Below are positions 34,682 through 46,400 of a stretch of DNA of 51,470 nt, piece after piece; the stretch's first letter is position 1; each line of letters starts with the position of its first letter. The notes below the pieces were generated by a model that was not told the origin of the DNA, ran no database searches, and worked only from the letters and a program-made list of their open reading frames with translations. The stretch spans positions 1 to 51,470 of the forward strand of contig CADBNR010000058.1 in assembly GCA_902796035.1 (NCBI GenBank), given 5' to 3'. Source of the stretch: an uncultured Bacteroidales bacterium. Lineage in GTDB: Bacteria; Bacteroidota; Bacteroidia; Bacteroidales; Muribaculaceae. The position numbers were made by a program, and so were the translations under genes.

Positions 34682-35056
34682 ATGGCAAGCAAAAGAGATT
34701 TCAAGAAATATGTCGATCAGCTCGGATCGGTAGTGGTTGACGAGATGATATCGTCGTATTACAATGTGAAGGACGTGGATCGTGACAAGGTGTCGCTGGC
34801 CATAGAAAAAGTACTTGGCGCTATAGGCCGTGCAAAGTGCAACAGCAACGTTTACTTCGATCGTGGCGAAAAGGCATTCGAGAGCAAGGAGGCATATTCC
34901 AAAGCAAAGAAGGCATTCTTCGTGGCATTGTTCGACAAGATCATCACCGATTTCAACGAGGAGGTGAACCAGGCGTTGAAAGTGTTCAACGAGGCTCTGC
35001 CCGAAAGCGAGCGTGAGCGCAACAAGGCTTACGCCAAGGCCGAAGCTGAAGCATAA
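34682..35056 (+). CDS. Small helical protein of unknown function
   Basis: This 124-residue, highly charged, helical protein has no signal or membrane segment. I recall similar short proteins in Bacteroidales but know of no assigned function. It starts MASKRDFKKYVDQLG, contains a short YYNVKDVDRDK stretch and ends in an Ala/Glu-rich helix (YAKAEAEA). It follows rodA after 131 bases and precedes an acyltransferase by five bases, so it probably shares the latter's transcript. A structural or DNA- or ribosome-associated role is possible, but no motif supports it. Confidence 0.7.
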   Translation: MASKRDFKKYVDQLGSVVVDEMISSYYNVKDVDRDKVSLAIEKVLGAIGRAKCNSNVYFDRGEKAFESKEAYSKAKKAFFVALFDKIITDFNEEVNQALKVFNEALPESERERNKAYAKAEAEA

Positions 35057-35061
35057 AGGCA

Positions 35062-35610
35062 ATGGCCAACATCTGGGGTAAATTATTGCATAAGGCAGGA
35101 TGGAGAGTCGATATCACGGCTCCCCATCTTGACAAATGCATTATATGTGTCGCACCCCATACTTCCAACTGGGATTTCATAATCGGACTGGCTGCATACA
35201 GGTCATTGGGCTATAAGGCGAATTTCCTGATGAAGAAATTCTGGTTTTTCTGGCCGATGGGAATACTGATGCGGAAATTGGGCGGTATCGCCGTTCCCTC
35301 CCGTGGTTCGGGTGGAGAATTAAGCCAATATCTGATCGAGGCTTTCGCCCAGCATGACTATCTGAACCTGGCGGTCACGCCAGAAGGTACGAGAAGTGCG
35401 CGCGAGAAATGGCGCCGCGGATTCATATATATCGCTCTCGGTGCGCAAGTGCCCGTTCAGCTTGGGGTTATAGACTATAAGAACAAGACCGTTATTATCC
35501 GCGATTCGTTTGAACCTACCGGCAATATCGAACATGATATGGATTATGTGAAGAGGTATTACGCCAAGTATAAGGATGCGGCTAAATACCCTGACAAATT
35601 TACATATTGA
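35062..35610 (+). CDS. Lysophospholipid/glycerol acyltransferase family protein (PlsC-like)
   Basis: The 182-residue protein belongs to the LPLAT superfamily, which transfers an acyl chain to glycerol-3-phosphate derivatives or other lipid acceptors. Motif I is APHTSNWD, giving His and Asp in the HX4D arrangement. Motif III is PEGTRS. The hydrophobic WFFWPMGILMR segment suits membrane association. It is shorter than the usual PlsC (about 240), which is typical for this Bacteroidetes subgroup. The exact acceptor is unknown. It precedes the nitrilase gene with a two-base gap and is followed by the same transcript. Confidence 0.85.
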   Translation: MANIWGKLLHKAGWRVDITAPHLDKCIICVAPHTSNWDFIIGLAAYRSLGYKANFLMKKFWFFWPMGILMRKLGGIAVPSRGSGGELSQYLIEAFAQHDYLNLAVTPEGTRSAREKWRRGFIYIALGAQVPVQLGVIDYKNKTVIIRDSFEPTGNIEHDMDYVKRYYAKYKDAAKYPDKFTY

Positions 35611-35612
35611 CC

Positions 35613-36410
35613 ATGATATCCCAAGACTTGCATGTATGCCTGTTGTCTCTAAAGATAATCTGGGGCGACAAGATGACCAACCTAAGCCGGCTGGAGGATA
35701 CACTCAAGCTGGTGCATCCTCAGACGGATGTGGTGATTCTTCCGGAAACATTTTCCACCGGCTTCCCTGTTGACAAAGACAAGGAACAGGTTCGCGAACT
35801 GGCCGAAAGGAACAGCGGCGAAACTGTAGCGAGGCTTCAGGAACTGGCTTCGCGGCACAATGTGGCCATAGCCGGGAGTTTTATTGCAGATACCGGAGGA
35901 TCTTTGTATAACAGGGGCTTTTTCATAGAGCCTGGAGGAGAAGTCTCGTTTGAGGACAAGCATCATCTGTTTCACATGGCCGGTGAAGACAAGGTGTTCT
36001 CGCGTGGTTATGACCGTATGCTGATAAGATACAGGGGATGGAACATCGCTATGGTGGAATGTTACGATATCCGCTTCCCGGTATGGTGCCGTAATGCGGA
36101 CAATGCTTACGACGCTCTGTTCGTAGTGGCCAACTGGCCTGAAGTGCGTATTGACGCATGGAACAAGCTGCTGCCGGCACGTGCCATAGAAAATCAGGCG
36201 TATGTATGTGGCGTTAACTGCACCGGCATCGACGACAAGGGATTCGTGTATCCCGAATCTTCGCGAGCGTTGGATTTCAAGGGACGCGATATATCGGTGC
36301 TTCAGGAATCTACGGGACTTATATACGCTACATTGATGCGTGATAGACTCGATGCATTCAGAGTAAAGTTCGCGGCATGGCGTGACGCAGATCCGTTCAA
36401 GCTGCTGTAA
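35613..36410 (+). CDS. Nitrilase-family omega-amidase (YafV-like)
   Basis: This cytoplasmic enzyme probably hydrolyses alpha-ketoglutaramate or other small omega-amides to the free acid. The catalytic triad is visible as Glu45 in PETFSTGF, Lys116 in FEDKHH and Cys150 in ECYDIRFPVW. The 265-residue length from the ATG at 35613 is standard for YafV-type proteins. A TTG at 35607 would add only two codons. It lies two bases after the acyltransferase and ends in a shared terminator. In many bacteria this enzyme closes the methionine-salvage transamination cycle. No such partner genes are in the window. Confidence 0.88.
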   Translation: MISQDLHVCLLSLKIIWGDKMTNLSRLEDTLKLVHPQTDVVILPETFSTGFPVDKDKEQVRELAERNSGETVARLQELASRHNVAIAGSFIADTGGSLYNRGFFIEPGGEVSFEDKHHLFHMAGEDKVFSRGYDRMLIRYRGWNIAMVECYDIRFPVWCRNADNAYDALFVVANWPEVRIDAWNKLLPARAIENQAYVCGVNCTGIDDKGFVYPESSRALDFKGRDISVLQESTGLIYATLMRDRLDAFRVKFAAWRDADPFKLL

Positions 36411-36428
36411 ATATTCCAACCATATAAA

Positions 36429-36464
36429 AAAGACGTGTCAAAGAATAGTCCTTGACACGTCTTT
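36429..36464. terminator. Bidirectional terminator between the omega-amidase gene and clpC
   Basis: A perfect 13-bp stem (AAAGACGTGTCAA with TTGACACGTCTTT) lies between two converging genes and has A/T-rich outer ends. Confidence 0.85.
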
Positions 36465-36486
36465 ATATTTGCTATATTTATTTGCG

Positions 36487-39087
36487 TCAATGCACCTCTG
36501 CGCTGGGCACCTTGGAATCATCGGCATTGTCAGGGGTATCGGCAGCAATTAATGGAATGTATGTAAGCATGAGCTTGTCCTCATTGCCGTCATTGCTTTT
36601 AACAGCTTCGATGACACCGCCCAGACACGATTCGGCGTTCAGCTTAAGAATCAGTTCCGCCAGCTCGTCCTCCAGATACTTCTGGATGGCTCTCTTGAGC
36701 GGACGGGCACCGAAATTCTTGTCATATCCTTTTTCCGCGATAAAGTCCTTGGCTTCGGGCGACAACTTGAGCTTGAATCCAAGCTTCTCGATTCGGGTGT
36801 AGAACTCCTTCAGCTCGATGTCTATGATTTTGTCGATGGCGTTACGGTCAAGCTGGTCAAACATCACAATATCGTCCACGCGGTTCAGGAATTCAGGACT
36901 GAACGCCTTGTTCAGGGCCTTTGATATTACTCCCTGCGCCTGGGTTTTGGACGATTCCGATGTATTGAAACCGACACCTGAACCGAAGTCTTTGAGCTGA
37001 CGTGAACCGACATTGCTGGTCATGATGATGATGGTGTTCTTGAAGTCAATGCGACGACCTAAAGAGTCTGTAAGCCTGCCTTCGTCCATAACCTGCAGCA
37101 ACAGATTGAATACATCGGGATGGGCTTTCTCGATCTCATCGAGCAGGACTACGGAATAGGGCTTGCGTCGAACTTTTTCCGTGAGCTGTCCCCCCTCCTC
37201 GTATCCAACGTATCCCGGAGGCGCTCCGACCAGGCGCGACACTGTGAATTTCTCCATGAATTCGCTCATATCCACGCGTATCAGCGCATCGGACGAGTCG
37301 AAGAGATATTCTGCAAGTTTCTTGGCAAGCAAAGTCTTCCCCACTCCTGTGGGTCCCAGGAACATAAACACTCCGATAGGTTTGTCAGGGTCCTTAAGGC
37401 CGATTCGGTTGCGCTGGATGGCTTTCACAACTTTGGCTACGGCGTCATCCTGACCTATTACGGAACCCTTAAGTCTCTCCCCCATTTCCAGAAGGCGTGT
37501 TCCTTCGGTCTGGGCTATACGCTGAGTGGGAACGCCGGTCATAAGCGCCACGACTTCTGCCACTTTCTCATCGTCGACTATCTGGGGATGGTCGTTTAAC
37601 CCGGCCTCCCAGTCGGATTTAGCTTTCTCAAGTCGCTCACGGGCTTTAGTCTCTTCATCGAGCAGACGGGCGGCTTTTTCGTAATCCTGCGATTTGGCCG
37701 CATCGAGCTTGTCGAGTTTGAGCCGGTCGACTTCCCTTTCCATATTGTCGATTTCTTCGGGCACCACTATGTTGGTGATGTGCACACGGCTTCCCGCCTC
37801 GTCCAGGGCGTCCAGAGCCTTGTCGGGGAAATTGCGGTCGCTGACGTAACGCTCGGTAAGCGATACGCAAGCCTCAAGCGCCTGATCGGTGTAGGTCACA
37901 TTATGATGTTTCTCATATTTGTCCTTGACCTGCCGCAGTATGGCCAATGTCTCTTCGGGCGAAGTTGGTTCCACGATGACTTTCTGGAAACGACGTTCCA
38001 GAGCACCATCTTTCTCGATGTTATGACGATACTCATCGAGTGTGGTGGCGCCGATGCATTGTATCTCTCCTCGGGCCAATGCCGGTTTCAGCATATTGGC
38101 CGCATCCATCGATCCGGGAGCGCTGCCCGCGCCCACTATTGTGTGTATCTCGTCGATGAACAGTATGATCTTATCGTTTTGTGACAATTCGTCCAGAACG
38201 GCCTTGATGCGCTCCTCAAACTGCCCGCGATATTTTGTGCCGGCTACAATGCCGGCCATATCGAGACTTACCACTCGCTTGTCGAGCAAAACGCGCGGCA
38301 CCTGATGCTGGTTTATTCGAAGCGCAAGGCCCTCGACAATGGCGGATTTACCCACTCCCGGCTCACCGATCAGCACAGGATTGTTTTTCTTGCGTCGTGA
38401 CAGAATCTGTGCCAGACGTTCTATTTCGCGCTCTCGTCCCACTACGGGGTCAAGGCGTCCTTCGGCAGCAGCTTTAGTCATATCGTAGCCGAATTTGTCA
38501 AGCGCCGGCGTATCGCTGGCCTGTTTTCCTTTCCCTTTCGATTGCTGACGCGACGAATTCTTGGAACTTATGGGTGCGTCCTCATCGTCATCGTCCTCAT
38601 CGTCCGTGGCGTTGCCTTGGCCCATTGCCAAGGGCGGAATGTCGCCCAGTGCCTGAATGGAAATGTCGAAATGAAGATATTCATCCTTTATTTTACTGAG
38701 GATTTCGCTGTCCATTGCGCGAGAATCGTGAATCAGAGCCATGATGATGTGTTCGCTGCCTATGACGCTGCCGTTCATCTTGCGGGCTTCGGAAGTGGCA
38801 AGCTGTAGATGACGTACGGCGCCAAGACTTATGCGGTATTGCTGCTCGAACAAAGTTGTGGTTTCGCCCGGCTGCACTCCCGAAGTCAGATACCGTTCCA
38901 ATTCCTCTCGAATCTTGTCAAGAGGAATCTGCATGTGATTCAGAATCTTATATCCGTATCCGCTGGTGTCGCTCACGGCAACAAGCATGAAGTGTTCCGG
39001 CTGGATGGCTACCGACCCAAGTCGGTTCACCTCTCGCATCGACGCTTCAAGTATTGGTGTGAACAGTTTTGAAAAGTCTTGTTTCAT
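36487..39087 (-). CDS. clpC: Clp protease ATPase subunit ClpC
   Basis: ClpC unfolds proteins and passes them to ClpP or refolds aggregates. The 866 residues show a Clp-N domain (1-145) and a Gly/Ser-rich, acidic linker ([11 protein letters not shown]). The first AAA+ module has Lys247 in GEPGVGKS. A central region follows with the UVR motif [14 protein letters not shown]. The second AAA+ module has Lys584 in GPTGVGKT. The UVR motif and the missing long middle domain mark ClpC rather than ClpB. A weak -7 (TAATTTCG) lies at 39167-39174 on the minus strand. It is divergent from gyrA. Confidence 0.94.
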   Translation of the reverse strand: MKQDFSKLFTPILEASMREVNRLGSVAIQPEHFMLVAVSDTSGYGYKILNHMQIPLDKIREELERYLTSGVQPGETTTLFEQQYRISLGAVRHLQLATSEARKMNGSVIGSEHIIMALIHDSRAMDSEILSKIKDEYLHFDISIQALGDIPPLAMGQGNATDDEDDDDEDAPISSKNSSRQQSKGKGKQASDTPALDKFGYDMTKAAAEGRLDPVVGREREIERLAQILSRRKKNNPVLIGEPGVGKSAIVEGLALRINQHQVPRVLLDKRVVSLDMAGIVAGTKYRGQFEERIKAVLDELSQNDKIILFIDEIHTIVGAGSAPGSMDAANMLKPALARGEIQCIGATTLDEYRHNIEKDGALERRFQKVIVEPTSPEETLAILRQVKDKYEKHHNVTYTDQALEACVSLTERYVSDRNFPDKALDALDEAGSRVHITNIVVPEEIDNMEREVDRLKLDKLDAAKSQDYEKAARLLDEETKARERLEKAKSDWEAGLNDHPQIVDDEKVAEVVALMTGVPTQRIAQTEGTRLLEMGERLKGSVIGQDDAVAKVVKAIQRNRIGLKDPDKPIGVFMFLGPTGVGKTLLAKKLAEYLFDSSDALIRVDMSEFMEKFTVSRLVGAPPGYVGYEEGGQLTEKVRRKPYSVVLLDEIEKAHPDVFNLLLQVMDEGRLTDSLGRRIDFKNTIIIMTSNVGSRQLKDFGSGVGFNTSESSKTQAQGVISKALNKAFSPEFLNRVDDIVMFDQLDRNAIDKIIDIELKEFYTRIEKLGFKLKLSPEAKDFIAEKGYDKNFGARPLKRAIQKYLEDELAELILKLNAESCLGGVIEAVKSNDGNEDKLMLTYIPLIAADTPDNADDSKVPSAEVH

Positions 39088-39238
39088 TTACAATCGTTTT
39101 ATAAGGCTAAAACAAATGTTATGCCAAAAAGTATATGCCGTAACCCTGCATTGATATTTCAGACTGCGAAATTAGTAAAAAATAACATGGATTACGGCAT
39201 AATGTGTGAAAATACAAACGTGCGGGGATGTATTTGAT

Positions 39239-39269
39239 TTTGATTAATGGGGATTTTTTTGTAATTTTG
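39239..39269 (+). promoter_or_regulatory. Promoter of gyrA
   Basis: TTTG (39239-39242), 19 bp, then TAATTTTG (39262-39269) is a full consensus match. The start near 39276 leaves a leader of about 82 bases that carries AAGGAGGCG, an unusually strong ribosome-binding-like sequence for this phylum, but too far from the ATG at 39358 to serve it directly. Confidence 0.75.
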
Positions 39270-39357
39270 TAGCAATAACCGCATGATTTAAGGAGGCGTT
39301 TCGATATGCTTCCGGAATAGAGAACTAAACCCAGATTTAGCGGTATTATAGAATAAA

Positions 39358-41952
39358 ATGCAAGGAGATGACAAGATAATCCCGATTAATATAGAATCGG
39401 AGATGAAGGAGGCTTACATCGACTATTCGATGTCGGTCATTGTGTCGCGTGCGTTACCCGATGTCCGCGACGGCTTCAAGCCGGTGCATCGACGCGTGTT
39501 GTTCGGCATGAATGAGCTTCACAACACTTTTGCCGGCGATACTAAGAAATCTGCTCGTGTGGTAGGAGAAGTAATGGGTAAGTATCACCCTCACGGCGAC
39601 TCCTCTATATATCTTACAATGGTGCGTCTGGCGCAAGAATGGTCGTTGCGTTATCCGCTGGTGTTCGGCCAGGGTAACTTCGGATCGATTGACGGCGACT
39701 CCCCCGCCGCCATGCGTTATACAGAGGTCAAACTGGCCCGCATGGGTGAGGAAATGCTGCGCGACTTGGATAAGGAAACGGTGGATTTCGTGCCCAACTT
39801 CGATAATACATTGTTGGAGCCGGCCGTTCTGCCTACCCGCATCCCTAACCTCCTGGTGAATGGAGCGTCCGGTATTGCAGTGGGTATGGCCACCAACATG
39901 CCGCCTCATAACCTCACCGAGTCATTGAACGCCTCCATAGCCTTGATAGACAATCCTGATATAGATCTTGACGGATTGATGGAACACATCAAAGCTCCGG
40001 ATTTCCCGACCGGTGGAGAGATTTACGGGCTGCAGGGCGTGCGTGATGCATACGAAACCGGCAGAGGCCGTATCGTGATCCGTGCAAAGGCTGAAATAGA
40101 ATCACACGACAATCACGATTCCATCGTGATATCCGAGATCCCTTACGGCGTAATCAAGTCGGAACTTGTAAAGAGCATAGCGGAACTCGCCGATGAAAAG
40201 AAGATAGACGGCATAGCCGACGTGACCGATACTTCGGCACGTGGCAAGATCAATATCGTTATCGATGTAAAGCGGGAGGCTAATGCCAAAGTGGTTCTCA
40301 ACAAGCTGTTCAAGATGACGGCGTTACAGTCGTCGTTCAGCGTGAATAACGTTGCATTGGTCAACGGGCGTCCCCAGTCTCTGAGCCTTAAGGAAATTCT
40401 TGAGGCGTTCGTTGAACATCGCCGTGAGGTCGTGTTGCGTCGCACGCGTCATGATCTGGCAGAGGCCGAAAAGGAGGCGCATCTGACCAAAGGACTGATA
40501 ATAGCCTGCGACAATATTGACGAGGTAATACACATCATCCGCAGTTCCGCCACGCCCGAGGAAGCCAAGCAGCGTCTGTGCGACCGCTTTGAACTCGATA
40601 TGGCACAGGCCGACAAAATCGTCGAGATGCGTTTGCGTCAGCTCACCGGCCTGGAGATGGACAAACTGCAGGAGAAGTATCAGAGCCTGTTGGCCGCCAT
40701 AGCACGTTATCAGGAGATCCTGAACAGCGAGCAGGTGCTCCGTGAGGTCATCAAGGGAGAATTGACAGATATTCGAGACCGTTACGGCGATGAACGACGC
40801 ACGAGTGTCAATCCGTTTAGCGGGGACTTCAATTCCGAAGATTTCTTCCCCGATGATCCCATGATTATCACGATATCGCATCTCGGATATATCAAGAGGA
40901 CTCCCCTCTCCGAATTCCGTGCCCAGCATCGAGGCGGTGTAGGAGCCAAGGGTAGCTCTACACGCGACGAGGATTTCATAGAATACATATATCCCGCCAC
41001 TAACCACAACCACATACTGTTCTTCACTCAGAAGGGACGTTGCTATTGGCTGAAGGTGTACGAGATTCCGGAGGGCGCCAAGAATTCTAAAGGACGTGCC
41101 ATCCAGAACCTGTTGCAGCTGGAGGCGGACGATCATGTAAATGCATTTATCCGGACCAAAGGACTGCTTGATCCGGCATACAACACGACACATAACCTTG
41201 TGTTCGCAACCAAGAAAGGTGTCATAAAGAAGACATCTCTGGCATCATACTCGCATCCTCGTGCAGTCGGTGTGACAGCTATCCTGCTGCGAGACGACGA
41301 CGAGGTGATAGGCGTACGCCTCACCGACGGCAAGTCGCAGATAGTACTGGCCAACAAGAACGGTCGTGCCATCCGATTCCCCGAAGAAACGGTGCGCACC
41401 ATGGGACGTGTCAGCACCGGTGTGCGCGGCATGACCCTCGACGATGACAACGACGAGGTAATCGGCATGATCACGCTGACCGGCAAGGAAGGCGAAACGA
41501 TTATGGTAGTGTCTGAAAACGGCTACGGCAAGCGTTCGGACATAGACGATTACCGCATCACAAACCGTGGAGGTAAGGGAGTCCGCACGCTTATGATAAC
41601 CGACAAGACGGGCAAACTTATCGCCATAAAGAATGTGACGGACGAGAACGACCTGATGATCATAAATCAGAGTGGCGTCGCGCTGCGTCTGCCCGTGAAT
41701 TCCATCCGCGTGATGGGACGAGCCACACAGGGCGTGAAACTGATTGACCTCGGCAAGCGTGGTGATACCATCGCTTCGGTATGCAAGGTGAAGTCTGACC
41801 CCGAAGAGGAACCTGCCGACGAAGAAGCCGGAAGCAATGACTCCGTCACTGACGGTCCTGTTGAGGAAGCTCCGGTAAATGATGTAAATAATGTTGATTA
41901 CGATCAGGATCAGCCGTCGGAAGAACAAAATGTGGAGGAACAACAACAATAA
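39358..41952 (+). CDS. gyrA: DNA gyrase subunit A
   Basis: GyrA forms the DNA-breaking part of gyrase, which adds negative supercoils. The 864-residue length is normal. The winged-helix domain carries the catalytic Tyr121 in AMRYTE. The quinolone-determining region reads [11 protein letters not shown]. Its Ser82 aligns with E. coli Ser83, and Leu86 aligns with Asp87. The coiled-coil gate follows to about residue 490. The C-terminal six-bladed domain has a modified GyrA-box (AQHRGGVG) near residue 525. The tail after residue 815 is very acidic and Glu/Asn-rich, as in other gyrases. It has its own promoter and is divergent from clpC. Confidence 0.96.
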   Translation: MQGDDKIIPINIESEMKEAYIDYSMSVIVSRALPDVRDGFKPVHRRVLFGMNELHNTFAGDTKKSARVVGEVMGKYHPHGDSSIYLTMVRLAQEWSLRYPLVFGQGNFGSIDGDSPAAMRYTEVKLARMGEEMLRDLDKETVDFVPNFDNTLLEPAVLPTRIPNLLVNGASGIAVGMATNMPPHNLTESLNASIALIDNPDIDLDGLMEHIKAPDFPTGGEIYGLQGVRDAYETGRGRIVIRAKAEIESHDNHDSIVISEIPYGVIKSELVKSIAELADEKKIDGIADVTDTSARGKINIVIDVKREANAKVVLNKLFKMTALQSSFSVNNVALVNGRPQSLSLKEILEAFVEHRREVVLRRTRHDLAEAEKEAHLTKGLIIACDNIDEVIHIIRSSATPEEAKQRLCDRFELDMAQADKIVEMRLRQLTGLEMDKLQEKYQSLLAAIARYQEILNSEQVLREVIKGELTDIRDRYGDERRTSVNPFSGDFNSEDFFPDDPMIITISHLGYIKRTPLSEFRAQHRGGVGAKGSSTRDEDFIEYIYPATNHNHILFFTQKGRCYWLKVYEIPEGAKNSKGRAIQNLLQLEADDHVNAFIRTKGLLDPAYNTTHNLVFATKKGVIKKTSLASYSHPRAVGVTAILLRDDDEVIGVRLTDGKSQIVLANKNGRAIRFPEETVRTMGRVSTGVRGMTLDDDNDEVIGMITLTGKEGETIMVVSENGYGKRSDIDDYRITNRGGKGVRTLMITDKTGKLIAIKNVTDENDLMIINQSGVALRLPVNSIRVMGRATQGVKLIDLGKRGDTIASVCKVKSDPEEEPADEEAGSNDSVTDGPVEEAPVNDVNNVDYDQDQPSEEQNVEEQQQ

Positions 41953-42010
41953 ACGCATAACCGCGTTATTGCAGTTAAACTTTCGGATATAGTATGTATC
42001 TTATATAGAA

Positions 42011-42046
42011 AGACACATACCGTATAAAAGACACATACTGCATAAA
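42011..42046. repeat. 18-bp tandem repeat, two copies
   Basis: Two 18-base units (42011-42028 and 42029-42046) share the sequence AGACACATAC, then two variable bases, then AAA, with 16 of 18 bases identical. They lie in the gyrA to secreted-protein spacer and may hold regulator half-sites. Confidence 0.7.
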
Positions 42047-42065
42047 GGAAACCAATATTAATAAT

Positions 42066-42098
42066 GTATCCGGTCGTGGTACGACCGCGACCGGATAC
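42066..42098 (+). terminator. Hairpin in the spacer after gyrA
   Basis: An 11-bp stem (GTATCCGGTCG with CGACCGGATAC) encloses an 11-base loop and is followed by TTAACAG. The T-run is short, so it may be an attenuator or mRNA stabiliser rather than a full terminator. It lies 15 bases before the next start codon. Confidence 0.55.
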
Positions 42099-42113
42099 TT
42101 AACAGAACATAAC

Positions 42114-43328
42114 ATGAAAAAAATTCTCACGCTGATGCTGTGCGTCGGAGCCGCAGGCACGATGATGGCCCAGAAGGCAGTCGTTGACCAGGCAGCCAAG
42201 CTGTCGGGCAAAGCAGACAAGATTGCTGAATCGCGTAGTCTGATTGATCAGGCAAGCAAGAATCCCGAAACGGCTAACGATGCCCGAACCTATTATGTCG
42301 GAGGTAAGAACGAGTATGAGGTTTACGACCTGGCCCGCATCAAGCAGATGATCAATCCTCAGGACAAGGACGTCAAGCCGATTGAGATGGGCAAGCAGTT
42401 GCTGAACGGATACAAGATGTTCCAGAAGGCCCTTCCCCTTGATTCCGTACCCGATGCCAAAGGAAAGATAAAGCCCAAGTATTCGAAGGATATGATAAGC
42501 CGTATCAACGGCCACTTCAACGATTACTTCAACAGCGCCATTGCATTCTATAACGAAAAGATGTACTATCCCGAGGCATACGAATCGTTCATGCTGTATG
42601 GCGATCTTCCGAAGAGCGTACATGCCGACAAACTGATGAAGGCAACCGCTGATTCCGTGATCAATACGGCATACTTCAACGCCGGTATAGCTGCTTACGC
42701 AGGCAATGCACTTCCCGAGGCTGCACTGGCATTCAAGAAAGCCCGTCAGAACAATTACGACAATGCCCAGAATTATGTTTACGAAATCGCTTGCTGGCAG
42801 TATATGGCTCAGAACGATTCCACAAAAGCCGACGAGGCTCAGAAGCAGATCGAGGACATCGCGCTGGACGGTTATAAGAAGTTCGGTACTTCACAGATGC
42901 TGTTTATCAACAATCTGGTGAATTCCTGGATGAACGAGAACAAGACAGACAAAGTCCTGGCTCTGCTGAATGAAGAAATCGGAAAGAATCCCGAAAACGG
43001 TGCCCTTTATGGTCTGCGAGGATTTGTTTATGACCGCAACGGAAAGGATGACGAATCAGTAGCCGACTACCGTAAGGCCGCAAGCTTCGCCGACACCGAT
43101 TTCGAGACCCTGAAGAATGCCAGCAAGAAGATATTCCGCACCGGTACCACAAAATGGAACGCCATCGAAGGTGCCGCTCCCGAGGCTCGTCAGGACGTGA
43201 AAGTAAATTACTTCGAGGCTGCCAAGGCCATTGCCGACCGCGCCAAGTCCATGAATCCCGATGACAGCGACGTGAACTACGTATTGGAGAACATCAACTA
43301 CGCTCTCGATACATATTTCAACAAGTAA
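42114..43328 (+). CDS. Exported repeat-type helical protein
   Basis: This 404-residue protein has a signal peptide (KKILTLMLCVGAAGTMMAQ) and TPR-like helical repeats, for example TAYFNAGIAAYAGNALPEAA and GALYGLRGFVYDRNGKDDES. The Cys at residue 10 lies inside the hydrophobic core, not at a lipobox position, so it is a soluble periplasmic protein rather than a lipoprotein. I do not know its partner. It follows gyrA after 161 bases with a hairpin between, so it may be partly independent. Its own terminator follows. Confidence 0.82.
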   Translation: MKKILTLMLCVGAAGTMMAQKAVVDQAAKLSGKADKIAESRSLIDQASKNPETANDARTYYVGGKNEYEVYDLARIKQMINPQDKDVKPIEMGKQLLNGYKMFQKALPLDSVPDAKGKIKPKYSKDMISRINGHFNDYFNSAIAFYNEKMYYPEAYESFMLYGDLPKSVHADKLMKATADSVINTAYFNAGIAAYAGNALPEAALAFKKARQNNYDNAQNYVYEIACWQYMAQNDSTKADEAQKQIEDIALDGYKKFGTSQMLFINNLVNSWMNENKTDKVLALLNEEIGKNPENGALYGLRGFVYDRNGKDDESVADYRKAASFADTDFETLKNASKKIFRTGTTKWNAIEGAAPEARQDVKVNYFEAAKAIADRAKSMNPDDSDVNYVLENINYALDTYFNK

Positions 43329-43367
43329 TCCAGCATTACGACCGTTATCGGCGGAATTCAATCATAG

Positions 43368-43402
43368 CTCCGTTTCACGTTTGCGTGAAGCGGAGTTTTT
43401 TT
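43368..43402 (+). terminator. Terminator of the exported repeat protein gene
   Basis: A 12-bp stem (CTCCGTTTCACG with CGTGAAGCGGAG, one U-G pair) is followed by seven T's. It is a textbook intrinsic terminator on the plus strand. Confidence 0.9.
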
Positions 43403-43449
43403 GTATTGCACTGTCCCAAAATGTGTTCCGAAAAATATTAAATACGTTC

Positions 43450-43480
43450 TTTGCTAATCGCGCTATTATTATTAAATTTG
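43450..43480 (+). promoter_or_regulatory. Promoter of dnaE
   Basis: TTTG (43450-43453), 19 bp, then TAAATTTG (43473-43480) is a full match. Transcription should begin near 43486, so the leader is only about 10 bases. Confidence 0.8.
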
Positions 43481-43495
43481 TAAAAAAATAGCGTA

Positions 43496-46400
43496 ATGTC
43501 TTTTACTCATCTTCACGTACACACCCAGTATAGTCTTCTTGACGGCAAGGCTACGATACCGGAACTTGTGGATAAGGCCATATCCACCGGCATGAAGGGC
43601 ATAGCCATAACCGATCACGGCAACATGTTCGGTATCAAGGAATTCTGGAACTATGTGGACAAAGTGAACTCCAAACGCGATGAGGGCGACAAGTTCAAGC
43701 CCATCATAGGCTGCGAGATGTATGTGGCCCGCAACAAGATGACGGAGAAGAAAGACAAGAGCGACAACGGCTATCACCTGATTGTACTGGCCAAGAACCT
43801 GAAGGGTTATCATAATCTGGTGAAGCTGGTGAGCCGCGCATGGACCGAAGGCTATTACTACAAGCCCCGTACGGACCGGGCGGATCTTGAAGCCCACAAG
43901 GAGGGTCTGATAGTGTGCTCCGCATGTCTTGGCGGCGAGGTGCCTCAATTCATAATGCACGGTGAGCTTGAAAAGGCCGAGGAACGGGTCCTGTGGTACA
44001 AAAGCGTGTTCGGCGATGACTACTATCTTGAGCTGCAGCGTCACCAGACATTCAAGGAAAATGCCAACCGCGAGGTTTACACCGAGCAATGCAAGGTCAA
44101 TGATGTCTTGTTGCAGTTGGCCAGAAAACATGACATAAAGGTGATATGCACCAACGACGTGCACTTCACCAACGAGGAGGATGCGGAGGCACACGACCGT
44201 CTGATATGCGTGTCGATGCAGAAGACTTTTTCAGAACCTCGCCTGCACTATACCAAGCAGGAATGGCTCAAGACTCCGGAACAGATGCAGGAGATATTCA
44301 AGGATGTTCCGGAAGCACTGACAAATACGGAGGAGATTTTGAATAAAGTGGAGTTCTACTCCATCAACCATGCCCCCATCATGCCCTTCTTCGACATTCC
44401 GAAGGAATTCGGTACGGAGGAGGAATACCGTGCGCGCCTCACGGAAAAGGATCTGTTCGATGAATTCACTCAGGACGAGAACGGCAATGTGGTTCTGACT
44501 CCCGAAGAAGCGCAGAAAAAGATAGACCGTCTGGGCGGTTACGACAAACTTTACCGCATCAAGTTCGAAGCCGATTATCTTGCGAAGCTTACGATGGACG
44601 GTGCCAAGGAGCGTTACGGAGATCCCGTACCCGAAGATGTGGCCGAACGGTTGAAGTTCGAGCTGTATATAATGAAGACCATGGGTTTTCCGGGCTACTT
44701 CCTTATCGTGCAGGATTTTATTAATACCGGCCGAAAGAAGTTAGGCGTCAGCATCGGTCCGGGCCGTGGATCGGCCGCGGGATCGGCCGCCGCATATTGT
44801 CTCGGTATCACACAGATAGACCCTATCAAATATGATTTGCTGTTCGAGCGTTTCCTTAACCCGGACCGTATATCATTGCCTGATATTGATGTGGACTTTG
44901 ATGATGACGGCCGTTATGAGGTGCTTAAATATGTGACGGAGAAATATGGAGCCGAAAAGGTGGCCCATATCATCACTTTCGGTACAATGGCGGCCAAGAT
45001 GGCCATAAAGGATGTGGCCAAAGTGCTTGAGGTGCCGTTGCCTGAGGCGAACCGTCTGGCACGTCTTGTACCCGACCGCCTTCCGGATGTAGACGGCAAG
45101 TCGCCGAAGATCAATCTGAAAAACTGTCTTAAATACAGCAAGGAATTCGCAGCCGAGCAGAGCAATCCGGACGAACGCGTGCGAGAGACATTGAAATATG
45201 CGGAACAGCTTGAGGGCAATGTGCGCAACACCGGTATCCATGCCTGTGGCGTGATTATATGCCGCGATGATATCACTGACTGGGTACCTGTGTCGATGGC
45301 AACCGATGCCGACGGCTCCAAGGTGGTGTCCACTCAGTATGAAGGCTCCATCATCGAGGATACAGGCCTGATCAAGATGGACTTCCTGGGATTGAAGACC
45401 CTGTCCATCATCAAGGAGGCGCAGTACAACATCAAGATGCGTCATGGCCATGAGATAGACATCGACCACATCCCGCTTGACGATCCCAAGACATTCGAAC
45501 TGTACTGCAAAGGCGCCACAACGTCAACGTTCCAGTTCGAGTCCGCGGGTATGCAGAACTCGTTGCGCAGTCTTCAGCCATCCAAGTTCGAGGACCTCAT
45601 AGCCATGAACGCATTGTATCGTCCGGGACCTATGGACTATATTCCTACGTTCATCAAGCGAAAACACGGCGAGGAACCCATCGAGTACGATATTCCCTGC
45701 ATGAAGCAATATCTTGAGGAGACTTACGGTGTGACCGTATATCAGGAGCAGGTGATGTTGCTGTCGCGTCTGTTGGCCAACTTCACCCGAGGCGAATCGG
45801 ATATGCTCCGCAAAGCCATGGGTAAGAAGCAGATTGACAAGATGCAGAAGCTCAAGAAGAAATTCATGGAGCAAGGCCAGGGCAACGGATATGAGGAGAA
45901 GACTCTGAACAAGATATGGGAGGACTGGGAGAAGTTCGCGTCGTATGCATTCAACAAGAGTCATGCCACATGCTATACATGGGTGGCATATCAGACAGCA
46001 TATCTCAAGGCGCACTACCCTGCCGAATACATGGCCGGCGTCCTGAGCCGCAACCTTACTGCGAGTGACAAGATGACCAAGGTGATGGAGGAATGCCGAC
46101 GCATGGGTCTGAAAGTCCTCGGACCGGACATCAACGAGTCAATCGAGAAGTTTGGTGTCAACAAGGGCGGAGACATACGTTTCGGCCTTGCGGCTGTCAA
46201 AGGTGTGGGTCTGAATGCCGTAAAAGCCATAATCGACGAACGTAACGCCAACGGTCCTTACAAGGATATATACGACTTTGTGGAGCGCGTGAATCTGTCG
46301 GCCTGTAATCGTGGCGCCATCGAGAACCTTGCGATGGCAGGAGCGTTCGACAGCTTCGGACAGCGGCGTGAGGCTTACGTGCAGCAAGTGTTTGATTCAT

